DNA of 64,000 bases from Brachypodium distachyon (GCF_000005505.3 NC_016133.3:51921237-51985236), one strand, 5' to 3'. Positions 34,301 to 45,981 are shown, numbered from the stretch's first letter. Notes: generated by a model not told the origin, from the letters alone. Numbers and translations are program-made.

Positions 34301-34783
34301 GTAGTTTACTATGACGCCAATTAATTGAATTACTGTCTCACCAGTTCTATTTCAATGTTTACACGTATGACCAGTAAAACTAACAATTATCCCTTGTGTT
34401 GCAGCTATGCAAGATGCACTCGTTCTGTATCAATTGGTAAGCGGATGTGTCAAAACTTTGATTCTGTTTTTTTTTTGTGAGAAAAAACTTCGATTCTGTT
34501 TTATCTAGTTGATTTACAAAGTAATATTGGCTCTCTGAAATTGCGTATTCTCAGTGGTTTGGTTTTCTGTGCAGTGCCTCCTGCATACTATGCTCATCTT
34601 GCGGCTTTTCGAGCTCGGTTCTACTTGGAACCGGATACTTCCGACAGTGGGTCGGCCATGAGTGGTGCCACGACAAGCCGTGGCCCTGCTAGTGCGCGCA
34701 GCAATAGAGCTGCTGGGAACGTTGCTGTTAAACCGCTGCCTGACCTAAAGGACAACGTGAAGCGTGTCATGTTTTACTGTTAA
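28373..34783 (+). CDS. AGO1: ARGONAUTE 1-type protein (22 coding exons, 1060 aa)
   Basis: Exons: 28373-29029, 29109-29329, 29402-29551, 29639-29772, 30531-30640, 30769-30875, 30972-31110, 31233-31349, 31737-31844, 31950-32021, 32207-32329, 32442-32607, 32771-32892, 32986-33123, 33305-33447, 33523-33585, 33656-33719, 33797-33935, 34058-34131, 34206-34300, 34405-34436, 34575-34783 (TAA). All borders are GT/AG and the sum is 3183 nt with no internal stop. Residues 1-165 are Gln/Gly-rich as in AGO1; then come N, PAZ, MID and PIWI domains and the C-terminal block VKRVMFYC. The slicer tetrad is present: Asp772 (IIFGADVTH), Glu813 (RRQELIQDL), Asp858 (FYRDGVSEG) and the His of HYHVLWDEN (956/958). 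The protein loads miRNAs and siRNAs and cleaves target RNA in cytoplasm and nucleus. Closest by memory to rice AGO1C/AGO1D. Exon 1 carries a miR168-type site. Confidence 0.95.
28725..28745 (+). promoter_or_regulatory. miR168-type target site in AGO1 exon 1
   Basis: The 21-base stretch begins ttcccgaactgcacc and encodes LPELHQA. Against the reverse complement of miR168 as I recall it from Arabidopsis, 18 of 21 positions agree, with mismatches at site positions 8, 20 and 21; the recalled rice form gives 17. Known biology: miR168 represses AGO1 in a feedback loop, and the site lies at the same place in AGO1 genes. Function here is inferred from that. Confidence 0.8.
32660..32741. mobile_element. 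Stowaway MITE in AGO1 intron 12, 82 bp
   Basis: Left end CTTCCTCTGTTCCTAGATAT ... ttttggtagg and right end cctaccaaaa ... aagaacagaggtgag form a near-complete hairpin. TA lies at 32658-32659 and 32742-32743. It sits inside the intron between 32607 and 32771, close to the acceptor, without altering either splice site. Confidence 0.85.
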
Positions 34784-36743
34784 ATTCAGGTGGCAACCAC
34801 ACTCACAGCCGAATGTGCGTGTTCATCAATCGTGTTGCTGTTGAGCTTTGGTGAACTACTGTTTTGAAGATTAATGTCTTGGAAAATCAAGCTTTCTCGG
34901 AATTCTTTCCACGGTAACTCTGGTGCTGTGAGTCATTTGCTGAGGTGTCCTGGTCAGAGTGCCAGGTTATTATTCGCAAAAAAGAAAGAGTGCCAGGTCA
35001 TTAGATGTTTATTATCACCGAGCATTCAATAAGGATACTGAGCGATTCTCGAAATGTTCTTAGATGTAAACCTACAGCTAGCTCAGTATTTTTGTACTTT
35101 GGACCTTTGTTCCTGGTACGGTATAGTGAAACCATAGTATTTGCCTATCTTCTCGTTGCGGCCGCAGGAAAGCAACCCTCTGTAGTTACATAAAATATAA
35201 GTGACCTCTGCAGCGCTACCATGCTTTCAGGACAAGCTGCGCACTTCAGTTCTTTTTTACCTGCAGGTTTTCAAATGGCATTGCGTAGTTTCTTTGTCTT
35301 CACCATACGCACATTGTACTTTGAATCCAAACATCTGTGCAGAATTCCAGACCAGGAATTGCAGTGCGATGACTAGTTGACTACCCGTTGTGTCGTTCCT
35401 GGACCTCTTGAAATTTCAAAGCTGAACAAGCTCTCTTTTTTTTTTTGCTCTAAAAAAACAAGCTGATTGTCTGTTTCTCTCTTCGAAAGGTTAGCCAATC
35501 CAAATGGTACTGTCTCAAATGGAGGAAGTCCTATTTTGTCCGAAGTCAAACTTCGAAACCAAGCTTATAGAGAAATCTAACAACATTTACGACTCTAAAT
35601 TAATCTTATTTAATCTATGATGATATACATTTTCATAATATATTTATTTCATATTTTAGATGTTCATATATCTTTATAAACTTGGTCACTCACGAGAAAG
35701 GTAGAACTTCTGAAACGGTGGTAGTACAGTACATGTTTTTTCCGCGAGGCTTCAACACCTGAGTTATATAGACAAGCTAGCATAACTATTGCCGTGCAGC
35801 GAGGAACAAGTACTTCTACCAACGCTGCAACACGCACGCCCCTGAACGCTGAACGGACCCCTACCAAGTACCGAAGCAGTAGTACGAGCCATCACTACCT
35901 GTGCTTTTAAAAAATGAACTTCTCCATCTGTGCTGTGCGTCTGATACATGAATTCCTTCCAGGATTGCACGAATAAAATTAAAGACCTAGAGATTTACGG
36001 ACCCTGCACAACAGGGATCGATCGCACGGCTCGCTTCTCCTGCGCGATGATTGCAGCCGGGATACACGCTGCACGATACATCGAGATCGATGTCGTGGCA
36101 CATAGGATTCTCCCGGCCCAGAAACAAGCTAGAGCGCCCCGTGACCTTTTCAGCGGGACATATTTTACGCGGGTCTCGTGGGATGAAGGTTCTCACGGTC
36201 TCACCCCGGCCGTGTGGCCAAGCAAGCAGCGACAACGCTAGAAACAGGCCGCTCCACCACGTCCACTGCCGTTGTCGATTAGCCCCGGCGGGCGCGCAAG
36301 CCAGTTGCTCTTAAGCAGATTTGATCAGGAGTACGTTCTGGTTCATTTTTACCGGTTGTGCTCTTGTTCATCTCTTTCCTTTAATTGTAGCGGCAGCTGC
36401 AACGTGTGGGATATGTAAGATTCGCCTGCCTCATTTCATTTGGAGTGAAGGTATATATGGAGGCTGAGGAAAAAAAATGATTGACATATATGCTTATTGC
36501 GGCAGATCTGGACATCTCTTGAGGTCACCACAAGGCTAGTTGCGTCGATCTGTAAGATTTATAATCGACGATCTATAGTCATTCATGATGGATGCAATTG
36601 GGCATGTGCGCTACGCGCTAGCTATATTGCGGAGTAGTACATAAGAATGTATGAATAATGTACCGCTTCTGCTTGATTTTATGCTTTCTTGGGATGAATA
36701 CGCCGTAAATGTCATTTACGTACATGGATGCCATATTGCCAAG
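34784..36743. other. Spacer downstream of AGO1
   Basis: The first part is AGO1 3' UTR. At 34920-35000 a short phrase (gagtgccaggt) is duplicated. At 35510-35680 lies a decayed MITE-like piece that has a degenerate Stowaway-type left end (ggaggaagtcctattttgtccg). Nothing coding was recognised. Confidence 0.4.
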
Positions 36744-36745
36744 TA

Positions 36746-36854
36746 CCTCTCGTTCTAAATTCTTTTGACTCAAATTTGCCCAAATATAAATGTATCTATT
36801 TTTAAAAAACGTCTAGATAAATGTAATATTTTGACAATAATTTAGGATCGGAGG
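36746..36854. mobile_element. Stowaway MITE, about 109 bp
   Basis: Left end CCTCTCGTTCTAAATT and right end aatttaggatcggagg are inverted copies; TA is at 36744-36745 and 36855-36856. The interior phrase gcccaaatataaatgtatct is typical of the Thalos-like Stowaway family. Confidence 0.8.
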
Positions 36855-37481
36855 TAGTAACATGTATATGTGCCAACTCGGCCTCGCTTTCCTTCCGCCC
36901 GTTCCGTTATTTTAGAAGCATGAAAGCGACTGTACCTGCGATTGATCTTCACCTGTAGCTAGTCCTCCATCACGAAAACAAAATCCTCAGACCATCGCAA
37001 AAAGATCCAGGTTGGACTTATTGTTGCAACGTACGGAGTACTAGAATTACCAAAATGCTAGCTTGTCTGGTTGTCCCGTTCCACGAGGATCGAAACTGTA
37101 TGTGCATGCAACCTTAATCCTTAACTACAAATGCATGCGTTGCATGCGTCCAACTCCAACAAGAACGATGCACGAGCTGTTAGAGAGGAAGCAGGCCGCA
37201 CCGGCAGCGCTAAATTGTGCACAGGCGCCCTCGTGTTCCTTTGCCCTGCAAATACCCTTCGCAAACAGTAATTGCATTCTCTGCATTGATTCGCTAATCA
37301 AACGCATACAAAAAACCGTTTCAATACACCGCTAGCGCTGTTCTCGATTCTCTTTTTTTGAAACCCCTCGTTCTCGATTCTCCGTTGTACACGTACGTAC
37401 AAGATGAACACATGCATATGTCACTTCAATACCCTTGACGCGTCCGTATTACCTCAACAGATGAGTGCCCCATAAAAACTG

Positions 37482-37500
37482 CCCCCCCCCCCCCCCCCGC
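37482..37500. repeat. Poly-C tract
   Basis: A homopolymer run of about 18 C, broken by one G near its end, lies about 100 bp left of the LINE insertion. Confidence 0.85.
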
Positions 37501-37837
37501 CCCACTATGTCATTGAGCATGTGACAAGCTTTTTGAACAAAAATATCATGTGCCATTTTTTCAAAAAAGATGTTGAAACCCCTGGATTTAATGTCATGCA
37601 TGCAATGGGCAGGTATGGTGGAAAATCCTTTGCAAATGGGGAGCTATTCAATGGCTGCCAGGTGAGCTTTCTACCTTGGCGAGTGGTGGGATGAGGTGCA
37701 TCTTCGAGGGGATGCGAGACGCAACCTAGCTACAAGCGCAACACTAGTCTTCTCTGGATGATTTGGAAGCATAGAAACAGTGTTGTGTTCGACAAGGTTG
37801 TACCTACACTACTCCGGAAAATGTTAGCAGCGGCAGT

Positions 37838-38155
37838 CCGGATTACACACCGGTGGCAGTAACCCGGACCGCCACTAAGCCTGCGCCACTGGTGCTAACG
37901 TTTGCACAACCGCCGCTGGTAATCCGTAGGGGAGCTCCGAAAAGTGCACCGGTGGCCGTGGGAAGCACCGCCACTGTAATGCGCAGAATTACCAGCGCCG
38001 CCAGTGGTGGTATACCAGTGGCCATTATGCCTCACCGCCACTGGTATGCTTTTGTAGCACCAGTGGCGGTTCACTAGCACCGCCACTGGTACTGCACCAG
38101 TGGCGGTTCACTGTACTCTACCAGTGGCGGTGAACAGGAACCGCCACTGTTCTTT
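37838..38155. repeat. CACTA left subterminal repeats
   Basis: Many direct and inverted copies of the word accgccactgg / ccagtggcggt occur at short intervals, the most regular near 38020-38150. In En/Spm such subterminal words bind the TNPA protein. Closely spaced inverted copies would form hairpins. Confidence 0.85.
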
Positions 38156-38449
38156 TCCGGTTTTTAAAAAATATTTTTTTTATATTAGAACATTCCTGTA
38201 ACAGCAATATATCACAGCACATCAATAGATAACAACAATATATATGATAAAATCACGCATCCATGAAGATAACAGCATTCGTTCACAAAACTTATTACAA
38301 AAATAAGACGAAAACCTATTACATCCATGATAGATATTAAATATTTAACATTGTACATCAAAGTTTCAATACATCGGCACAACCCCGCCTTCATAAAAAT
38401 CACCGTTTTTCTTAAGGACCTCTTTGTTGAGAATGGTGGCTATCTCCCT

Positions 38450-41180
38450 CTAAATATCGAACACAAGAACAGCTGGGTTGTGTCCATATTCTGATTCCGT
38501 CTTGAAGTAATCCGCCATCTGCTGGTAGGTCGTCTTCGTCTTGGGCTTGAAACAGGTGACCCAATTGCGGATGATGTACGCACAATAGTATCCACAGAAG
38601 ACCGTCCCTTGCGGCTGCTGTATGCATGCGAAGTTTCTGTGATAGGTCATTTTCTTCCTGCCGTAGCTTGGCACCTCATAGTCAGTCACCGCCTTTTTTC
38701 ACGTCTCTTCGAAGAGTGTTCCGACGGCTTTGAAGTCGCGCGGCTCATAGCCTTTCTTCCGTCGGAGTGGATCAAGATACGTCACCGACGCTTCTTCGAA
38801 AGAGAAGGCCACCACCACCCAATGTTCGCTGTTTACAAAAAGAACACACATTTATAACCGAAAAGAGAACAACTTAGTGGAACGAGAAAGAAAGCAATGG
38901 TCGTGAGAACAACTTACTCTAAATGGTAGAGTGTAAGAACATAACGGCGTTGCTTGTGCATTGCGAAGAACTTAGCCAAGTATGAAAATGTCTTCTCTCT
39001 CGAACCCCGTTTCCATTCTTCTAGACCGTTGGTTGCTTTGCTGAACAGGAGAGGATCGGCGATGGCAACGTGTGGTTCTTTCAGGCGGAAGGACTCTCTT
39101 GTGAAGTATACACACCAGAGTCTTAACATGTTGTTGTCTAAGCACTTCTGGTTGAAGACGTGAAACAAGTCAAGGAAGTCCACGCCGAAGGTAAATTCCT
39201 TTGTCTGCAGGTCCCCTGTTTCGGCATCATAGAAGCCATAATACTCTGGCACCTTCGCATTCATCTGTTGGCCATGTTGTGCAGAATTAGCTGATGCTGC
39301 CATGTAATAACCATGTAGCTCTTGCATCTCTCGCGGCAAGCTTCTTAGGTCCTTAAGGCTGACCATCGGTTGTCCAGGGTAGAACATCAGCACTTTATCG
39401 AATTCCCTGGCCACGAAGTAGGCTCGGCTGACTAAATCACCAGCTATAGGGGGGGGGCTTCATATTCAAAATATCTGGCCCGTTTTCCCAATTCCCTTCG
39501 ATTATTGGCGGATTGCTGGATTGCTTGCCCGTTGAGTCCAACTCTTTACTCTTCGAGTCACTCGATTTCTTGCCGATTTTGGACCCCCTCTTATTGGTGC
39601 GCCGGCGTTTCAAAAACTCGGCCTCCTCTTGATCCTTGAAGGTCTAGGAGACCTGCTTGCCAGACGCGTACTCCAGCGCGTCCGCCCCAGATTTCCGTGG
39701 CACGGGTGCAGGTCGTGGTGGTTGTGAGGGTTGGCTGTCTTTATGGTGGGGTGGCGACGGATTAGGCGGCGGCACATGAGCCGGTGCAGCGTCATCATCG
39801 CTGCAGTCTTGCGTTGGTTCGAAATCGAAGCCTCCTTGCCCCGATGTTGGTGAATCCGGATGTGACGGCTTATTGGGGGATGGGCCACGGGGCGATGGAG
39901 AGGGAAGTCATCGAGCGAAAGCCGGTGGAGATGCTCCGGGACACGACGGAGAGGGAGAAGGTTGGGTAGCGAGGGCAACCAACCTCCTGGGCCACTGGAC
40001 GTACGTGCCCCGGCATTGCCCTAGAGTCACTGATTCCTCCTCTGGAGGATAAGGAACCGGTGTCTTGTCAAATTCTGGGAGCACAGAGTCCACCTACACC
40101 CTGACATGATCCGGGGCCATGGGCGTGTTGTGCACGACCAGCATTCTTGGCATCAGCAGACCACGCGCGCCTAACGGATTCCCGGTGGATGGCATCAATA
40201 TCCGGCACTTAATACTCTTCTGTGCATGACAAACAAATTAACATACGTACGTTAGTGTTATGGTGTGAAGAAATGACGTAATTGAGTATATATATACACT
40301 ATGGTACCAGTGAGGAGCTTACCGGGATGTCATCAGATGGGCCATCAGGGTCACTCGGGAGTTCGGTGCCGGAGCCAGCACTGCTCTTATACGGTGGCGG
40401 CGAAGGATTCGGAGTCGACTGATGATCATGCGGAGTGGGTGGCCTAGGTGTCGCGCCCCGGTTGCCATCATATGTAGCAACGAACTCCTCCATAGTGTGG
40501 CCGGAGTCCCTTGCTTTTTTCAAGCAAGCGAAAAACTCCTCCCTCGCCGCCCTTTTCGCCACCTCTATTATTTCTTCGTGCTTCTCAGCCTTTCTTTTAC
40601 GGCTCCGGGCTTCTTTCTCTTGAGGAAAGACTTTGCGGCAAAGGGCCCCGGTTTCTAAGGCTCGAATATGGCCCCCATGCTCATTTCTTCCTAGAGCATA
40701 GCTTAGTGGTGAATCCCACTGTGCACAGAGCTCGTCGTGGGAGCCTTCCGACTCAAACTCGGCAACCTTGTCCTGAAATAAGACAAAGTCGGTGCCAATT
40801 TATAAGTGAGTGTGTTAGAAGCTAAACTGAAAAAGAAGTGGTGGTTGAGGCCTTATGATTAAAACTTTCTGGTCATCACGGATAGGCTTCAGGCCCGCCC
40901 ACTGTTCTTTTGTCATGGTACTCCGCACAAAGGTGGTGGACCGGTCACGACGGAGCATTGTTGGGACAGGAGGGACTATCCCTCCTGCCGCAAGCTCGGC
41001 GTCCTCCTTCTCCCACACCGGCTTCTTTCCCTCGATACCACGACTGCCAAGGCGGTAGCGCCGCGTACCACTCTTGGGTTGCTTTGAAATTTGGATCCTT
41101 TTCCTTCTCCTCGAACTCCTCTCATTCCTCCTCTGTGATCCTCGGCCATTTCTTATGAATCACCGTCTCCCAATCTTCGT
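38450..41180 (-). pseudogene. CACTA second gene with Ulp1-like (C48) cysteine protease domain, broken
   Basis: Minus-strand coding pieces go from about 41135 (EKDPNFKATQEWYAALPPW ... WEKEDAELAAGG, IRDDQKVLIIRP) through 40562-40299 (MAKRAAREEFFACLKKARDS, a coiled/low-complexity part) to 39414-38918 and 38828-38450. The last two join through a good intron (GA|GTAAGT to AACAG|C) and form the protease-like domain: His in DEHWVVVAFSF, Asp in YLDPL, Gln in QPQGTVF and Cys in CGYYCAY, the C48 order. A TGA at 38699-38701 interrupts it where Trp is usual. Frames in the middle part are broken or spliced in ways I could not resolve. Plant CACTA elements often carry such Ulp1-like genes; their role in transposition is not clear. 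Confidence 0.7.
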
Positions 41181-41237
41181 TCAAAAAAATTCTGGCCTTG
41201 GTACCCCAATTGCTCTGACCCCTACGCATTGTGGTCT

Positions 41238-44051
41238 TCATCGCTCCGAATACTTCTTCACGCAGCCATCGGGTAGCCGCGAAAACTTTTGAGCGGTCCT
41301 TTCTTGTTCATTTGCCGCCACCCTGGCATACCAAAAACTCTTGAGCCACACGGCGAATGTTGCATTGTGGGTCTTGTGTATCCAATTAGCACTCCTGTTA
41401 GGGTACCGGTTTTCAAGTTCTTCCATATGCATGTCGATGAAAGGCTGGACCTCGTACATATGTTGCAGCACCATTGTATGTGCTCTCATATAGTCGTCCT
41501 CTCTCCCCGATGAATACACATCCAGAACCTTCCGGCCAATCCCACCTTCACCTTCTAGTTTGCCCTTATGTCGTGATTTGGGTACTCCTATGGGTTTGCG
41601 ATCCGCCAACCAATCAGTGGCGTACTCCACACACTCTTCTGCATGGTAGCCTTGCATGATGCTACCTTCCGAATGCCCTCTGTTACGAACATACCGCTTC
41701 AGCACCCCGTTGTATCGTTCGGGCCCATACATGTTGTGCAGAAAGGAGGGCTCTAGTAGGATTATCTCGTCGGTGATATGGACCATCAGATGTACCATGA
41801 TATCGAAGAATGTTGGAGGGAAGAACATCTCACATTCACACAAAATTTGTATCATTGAATCCTTTAGCTGGAGGCAGCGTTCCACCGTGATGGGCTTTTG
41901 CCCGATTGTGTCAAAGAAGTCACAGAGCTTCATGACCGTCTCTCTGACCCATGGCTCCATGGCACCTCTTATTGCAACTGGAAGTAACTGCGTGATAATC
42001 ACGTGGCAGTCATGAGATGTCATGCCAACAAGCTTGTGACTCTTCATGTCAACGAGTCTCTTGATGCTGAACGAGTAGTTGGATGGAACTTTTATGCTGT
42101 GGAGACACTGACGCATTCTGTGTAACTTGGCTTTGCTCAAGGTGTAACACGCAGGTTTACATCGTGTCGTTACCGTGACTTCACCATTGTGGTTTTCCGG
42201 TGACTCTTCCTTTACCGCTCACAGCTTCTTCCTTATGCCCAAGAACTCCATGTCCTTCCGTGCCTTTGGCCCATCTTTTGTCTTATCTGCATTGTTCATT
42301 AGCAAGCCCAACAAACTGTCGCACACGTTCTTCTCGACGTGCATGACATCTATGGTGTGACGGCTTTGTAAGAATTTCTAGTAAGTCAGGTCCCAAAACA
42401 CTGACCTCCTTTTCCACACAGGTCTATCGCCATCCTTCTCTTTCGCTTGCGGATTTGCTTTCTCGGCAACAACTTCCAAGTTTCTAACAATTTCATAGAT
42501 TTCATGCCCAGTCTTTTCCCTGGGCTTCGGGCGAGGCTTTGTCCTCCCATTGAAGTTTTTCTTGTCCTTCCTCCATGGGTCATCGCGTTGCAACCACTTT
42601 TGGTGTCCCATGTACACAATCTTCTGTGAAACTGGCAGCCTCCGTGAGTTCGTTTCATCCCCGCACTTTGTACATGCTTTGTACCCATGTGTGCGTTGGC
42701 AAGATGAGTTCCCGTTCCCAGGGTAGTCATGCACACATGTCAGCAGAGCCGCCCGAAGGGTGAACTCCTCCTTCTTGTGAGCGTCCCAAACCTTTCGGCC
42801 CGTACTCCAAAGTTCCGCAAGTTCATCTTTCAGTAGCTCCAGATACACGTTCAGATCAGCTCCCGGTTGCTTAGGGCCTTGTATGAGCATGGATAGCTGG
42901 ATGTACTTCCTCTTCATGATAAGCCACGGAGGAAGGTTGTATATGAACAAGATCACCGGCCATGTGCTGTGTTTGCTGCTCATGTTTCCGAACGGATTGA
43001 TTCCGTCCATACTCATCCCGAACCTGATGTTCCTGGGCTCTGCGCCGAAGTCTAGAAACTCCTCGTCCAGGGTCCTCCATTGAGCCGCATCGGCGGGGTG
43101 TCTAAGTACACCATCGTCGTTACGGTACACCCCATCAGGATTGATATCCTTCTGAGTCGGGTCGTGGAAGATGAACCACCTGACCTCCTTCTCGTTTTGA
43201 AACCAACGCTCCAGCCGGCTACCACACAGGAAGTACCATACCGTCTTCGCTACTGGACCACGAGTCACTTCTTCCTCCGGGAGGCCATCAGGATTGGGGT
43301 CTTTCTTCCTGTATCGGGATGTTTTGAATACTGGACAGTTGTGCATGTCTTTGTAGTCACCCTTGTATATGATGCAGTCCAACGGACAAGCATGGTATCT
43401 GACAACCTCTAACCCGAGCGGACATGCAACCTTCTTCGCTTCGTACGTGCTCTTAGGCAACATGTTGCCCGCGGGAAGAACTGTAGAAAGGTAACTCAAA
43501 ATATCCGTGAATCCCGAGTCCACGATGTTATATTTTGCCTTCATTCGGAGAAGTTCGAGCGTTACTTCCAGCACACTTTTGTCCGGCCCTGCATTTTCAT
43601 ACAACGGCGTCTCTGCGTCCTCCCTCAGCTTCTGGAATTTACGGGACACTATCTCATCGTCAGCGTCATCTAACTGTTTACGCAAGTGCACATCATCTAG
43701 CATTTCGGCCACCCTGCCTTGCGGAACTTCTTGATCTTCGCCACGGGATGGTTCGTCGGGTGGATCATCATGCTCCATGTTCTCCATTTCTGGGTCGCTT
43801 TCAACTTCAATGGCATCCTCGCCGTGACAAGTCCAACGTGAATAACCCAACACAAAACCGTGTAGGAGCAAGTGCAACTCCACATCGCTTGGCAGAAGCA
43901 TCATTGTGTTACGACAATTGCTACATGGACAACATGTCATGTCGTCCCCTTTTCTCAGCATATGTTCCGTGGCGACATCAGTGAAGTCCTTCAGTTTTCT
44001 TATCCACTCTTCGCAATTTCTTGTCTCCTCGTACATCCAAGCACGGCTCAT
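41238..44051 (-). pseudogene. CACTA transposase (TNPD type; transposase-associated, Transposase_21, DUF4218), two nonsense codons
   Basis: One frame of 938 codons runs from ATG at 44051 (MSRAWMYEET) to TGA at 41238. It has the transposase-associated N-terminal part (CCPCSNCRN), then the Transposase_21 part (WRTLDEEFLDFGAEPRNIRF, GMSMDGINPFG, DYPGNGNSSCQRTHGYKAC, RHTIDVMHVEKNVCDSLLG), then the DUF4218-like part (MRQCLHSIKVPSNYS, SHDCHVIITQLLPVA, LEPSFLHNMYGPERYNGVLK). Two in-frame stops break it: TAG at 42378-42380 and TGA at 42219-42221, both simple transition changes. The rest is open, so decay is recent or slight. The product would cut and join the element's ends. Confidence 0.85.
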
Positions 44052-44289
44052 CGAGCTAAAACACGATAAACAAACATAAATCAAGTTACTTATAGTATCA
44101 CACATAATTTCGGCATGACCTTTGCTATAAAATTTACAAATATTGCAAAAACTTGCCAAATAAACACCCACCCACACCCACATGTGAACACAAACGGCAC
44201 GATGGCCCGTATACATGTACAAACAAAAAAATTCACAAACATGGCATGATGACCTCGGAACATGCACATTCAACACATATTTTATTGAG

Positions 44290-44600
44290 AGAGAGCTTAA
44301 TTAATCACAGAGAGAGGGGAGTAGAGAGAGAGGGGGGACCAGAGAGACAGAGGGGAGGGGTGCGCGCGCAGCAACCAGAGAGACGACAGAGGGGAGGGAG
44401 AAACGGAGCTAGGGGAAGAGTGGGGGACCTCCCAAGCAAGGGGGCCGGCCGGGACAGCTCCTGGAGAGAGATCGAGCTCTCCTGGCCACCGGCGTCATTT
44501 CAGCCACATCGAGGAAGAAGAGAAGAGAGGAAGGAGCTAGAGGAAAAGAGAGGGAGAGGAGGAAGAAGGAGAGGGAAAGGGAGCAACCTTCCGGCCGCCG
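44290..44600. repeat. Purine-rich (GAGAG) low-complexity tract in the CACTA
   Basis: GA-rich sequence with many gagaga words lies between the transposase start and the right subterminal repeats. It probably corresponds to the leader/promoter of the CACTA transcription unit, which is read leftwards. Confidence 0.6.
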
Positions 44601-44717
44601 GCGCCATGGAATTTTGGCAGAGTTTCGCCGTCGCCTGTGTGTTCAGGAGCCGCAGTTGGTCCAGAGACGCACGAGCTGAGGAAGATAAGGCCACATTAAC
44701 TTTGCTTTATAGATAAC

Positions 44718-45185
44718 TTACCAGTGGCGGTTCAAAGAATCTGCCCGCCACTGTGGCGGTTCAAACGGGATGAGAATTTCTGAGGAGCACTAGTGGCGGT
44801 TAACTGATGCGGCCACTGGTACTAGGAGCACTAGTGGCGGTGAAAGCCGCCTGAGTGCTGGCACCGCCACTAGTGCTCCACTAACAACGGCGGTGGAAGC
44901 TAACCGCCACTAGTACTCGTTTCAGATTCTTCCAACGACTTACCAGTGGCGGTTTGTTTTTTCGACCACTTTAACCGCCACTAGTGCTCGTACGCCGGTG
45001 ACTACCAAAGAGCTCCAGTGGCGGTGAATGACCACCGCCACGGGTGCTAGAGCACCGGTGGCGATGCTGGTCATACGAGTGCTTTCACCGCCACCGGTGC
45101 TCCACTAGCAGTGGTGGTGGTTGCTCACCGCCACTGGTATTCGTTTTGGATTCCTTCAACGACGTCCAGTGACGATGAATTTTTT
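44718..45185. repeat. CACTA right subterminal repeats
   Basis: Numerous copies of ccagtggcggt / actagtggcggt and accgccactagt in both orientations, matching those at the left end. They fill most of the last 0.5 kb of the element. Confidence 0.85.
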
Positions 45186-45473
45186 GAACCAACTGTAAGC
45201 TCGTGCGCCAGTAACACATTCCGGCGTAGTGCTAGTAACAGCAACATCTTGATGGCCATCAGAATTGAAGGACAGGCGTGGAAGCAAGCAGGGATTCTTG
45301 GTGACAGCTTTGATTTATTTCCAGTGGTAGAGACTCTGGAGTTGACGGGAGTGTGTTGAATATTGCTTTGTTTCCCTCGTTTGAGGGTGTAATGGACTGC
45401 TTGGTAGATTTCTTCTTTAATGGATGATACATCTCCTTCGGTGTATCCTAGAAAAAAAATTGTCATGCATGCA

Positions 45474-45981
45474 TGGTTGTACGCAATAAACATGACGAGC
45501 TATTGGAGAAAACGATCGACTCATCCATGCATGCATGCCGGCTAAAATGATTACTGGCAGTTGTATTTGTAACAACATTCTTTTTTGTTCCAAAGGATAA
45601 ACGAATTAAGAGAGCAGGAAAACAAAAGAGGGTAGGCGCACTTAAGTCTCCAATCATCCCTCTACCTCACTAACCTAGCTACAAACCTTATTGCATTTGC
45701 AACTATCTCCACCGGTATATAAAGTAACCCAATTACATTTCAGAAGATCCAACTGCAGGAGCACTGGCACTAAACAGAAGGTATTCTCATGATTCCAGTT
45801 GATCACCTAGCTTCAGATTGAATTAGCGGAAGCCCCTGCATGCTTGCATGCCCACCGGCCGCCATGTCTCTGCATTCAACTTTAGTCTGACAAGTCAAAA
45901 CATTTGTGTTTTGCTCCCCAACCATACCTGTAAATAACCCTAATGCATGCCTCTTGTATAAGCTTAGATAGCTCCTGATGA
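45474..45981. other. Spacer, probable 3' UTR of the IDD gene
   Basis: No gene was recognised. The portion near 45981 should be the 3' UTR of the minus-strand IDD gene, whose stop codon is at 45982-45984. Confidence 0.45.

Larger units (their letters stand above)
37807..45231 (-). mobile_element. CACTA (En/Spm) transposon, 7425 bp, with CTA target duplication
   Basis: The left end begins CACTACTCCGGAAAATG and the right end finishes CATTCCGGCGTAGTG: inverted copies that start with the CACTA signature. CTA lies on both sides (37804-37806 and 45232-45234), the 3-bp duplication of this superfamily. Next to both ends lie arrays of ccagtggcggt / accgccactgg words. The interior, on the minus strand, has a TNPD-type transposase and a second gene with an Ulp1-like domain; both have stop codons, so this copy is not autonomous. 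Well-conserved ends suggest that it could still be moved by a related transposase; that is inference. Confidence 0.92.
37605..45460 (+). mobile_element. 5'-truncated L1-type LINE, split by a CACTA element
   Basis: The LINE parts are 37605-37806 and 45235-45460. The 3' end is an A-run after gtgtatccta. TGTCATGCATGCA lies exactly at both ends (37592-37604 and 45461-45473), a 13-bp target duplication. The reading frame matches the C-terminal end of plant LINE reverse transcriptases: GEWWDEVHLRGDARRN, then, after one frameshift, WMIWKHRNSVVFDKVVP. After removal of the CACTA and one CTA copy, the frame goes on without break into MAIRIEGQAWKQAGILGD and a stop. So only about 430 bp of LINE were inserted, then a CACTA jumped into it. 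Confidence 0.85.

Noticed and set aside
37838..38155. Tandem hairpins as miRNA genes or a CRISPR-like array
   Set aside because: They are explained by the CACTA subterminal repeats, which occur at both ends of the same element.
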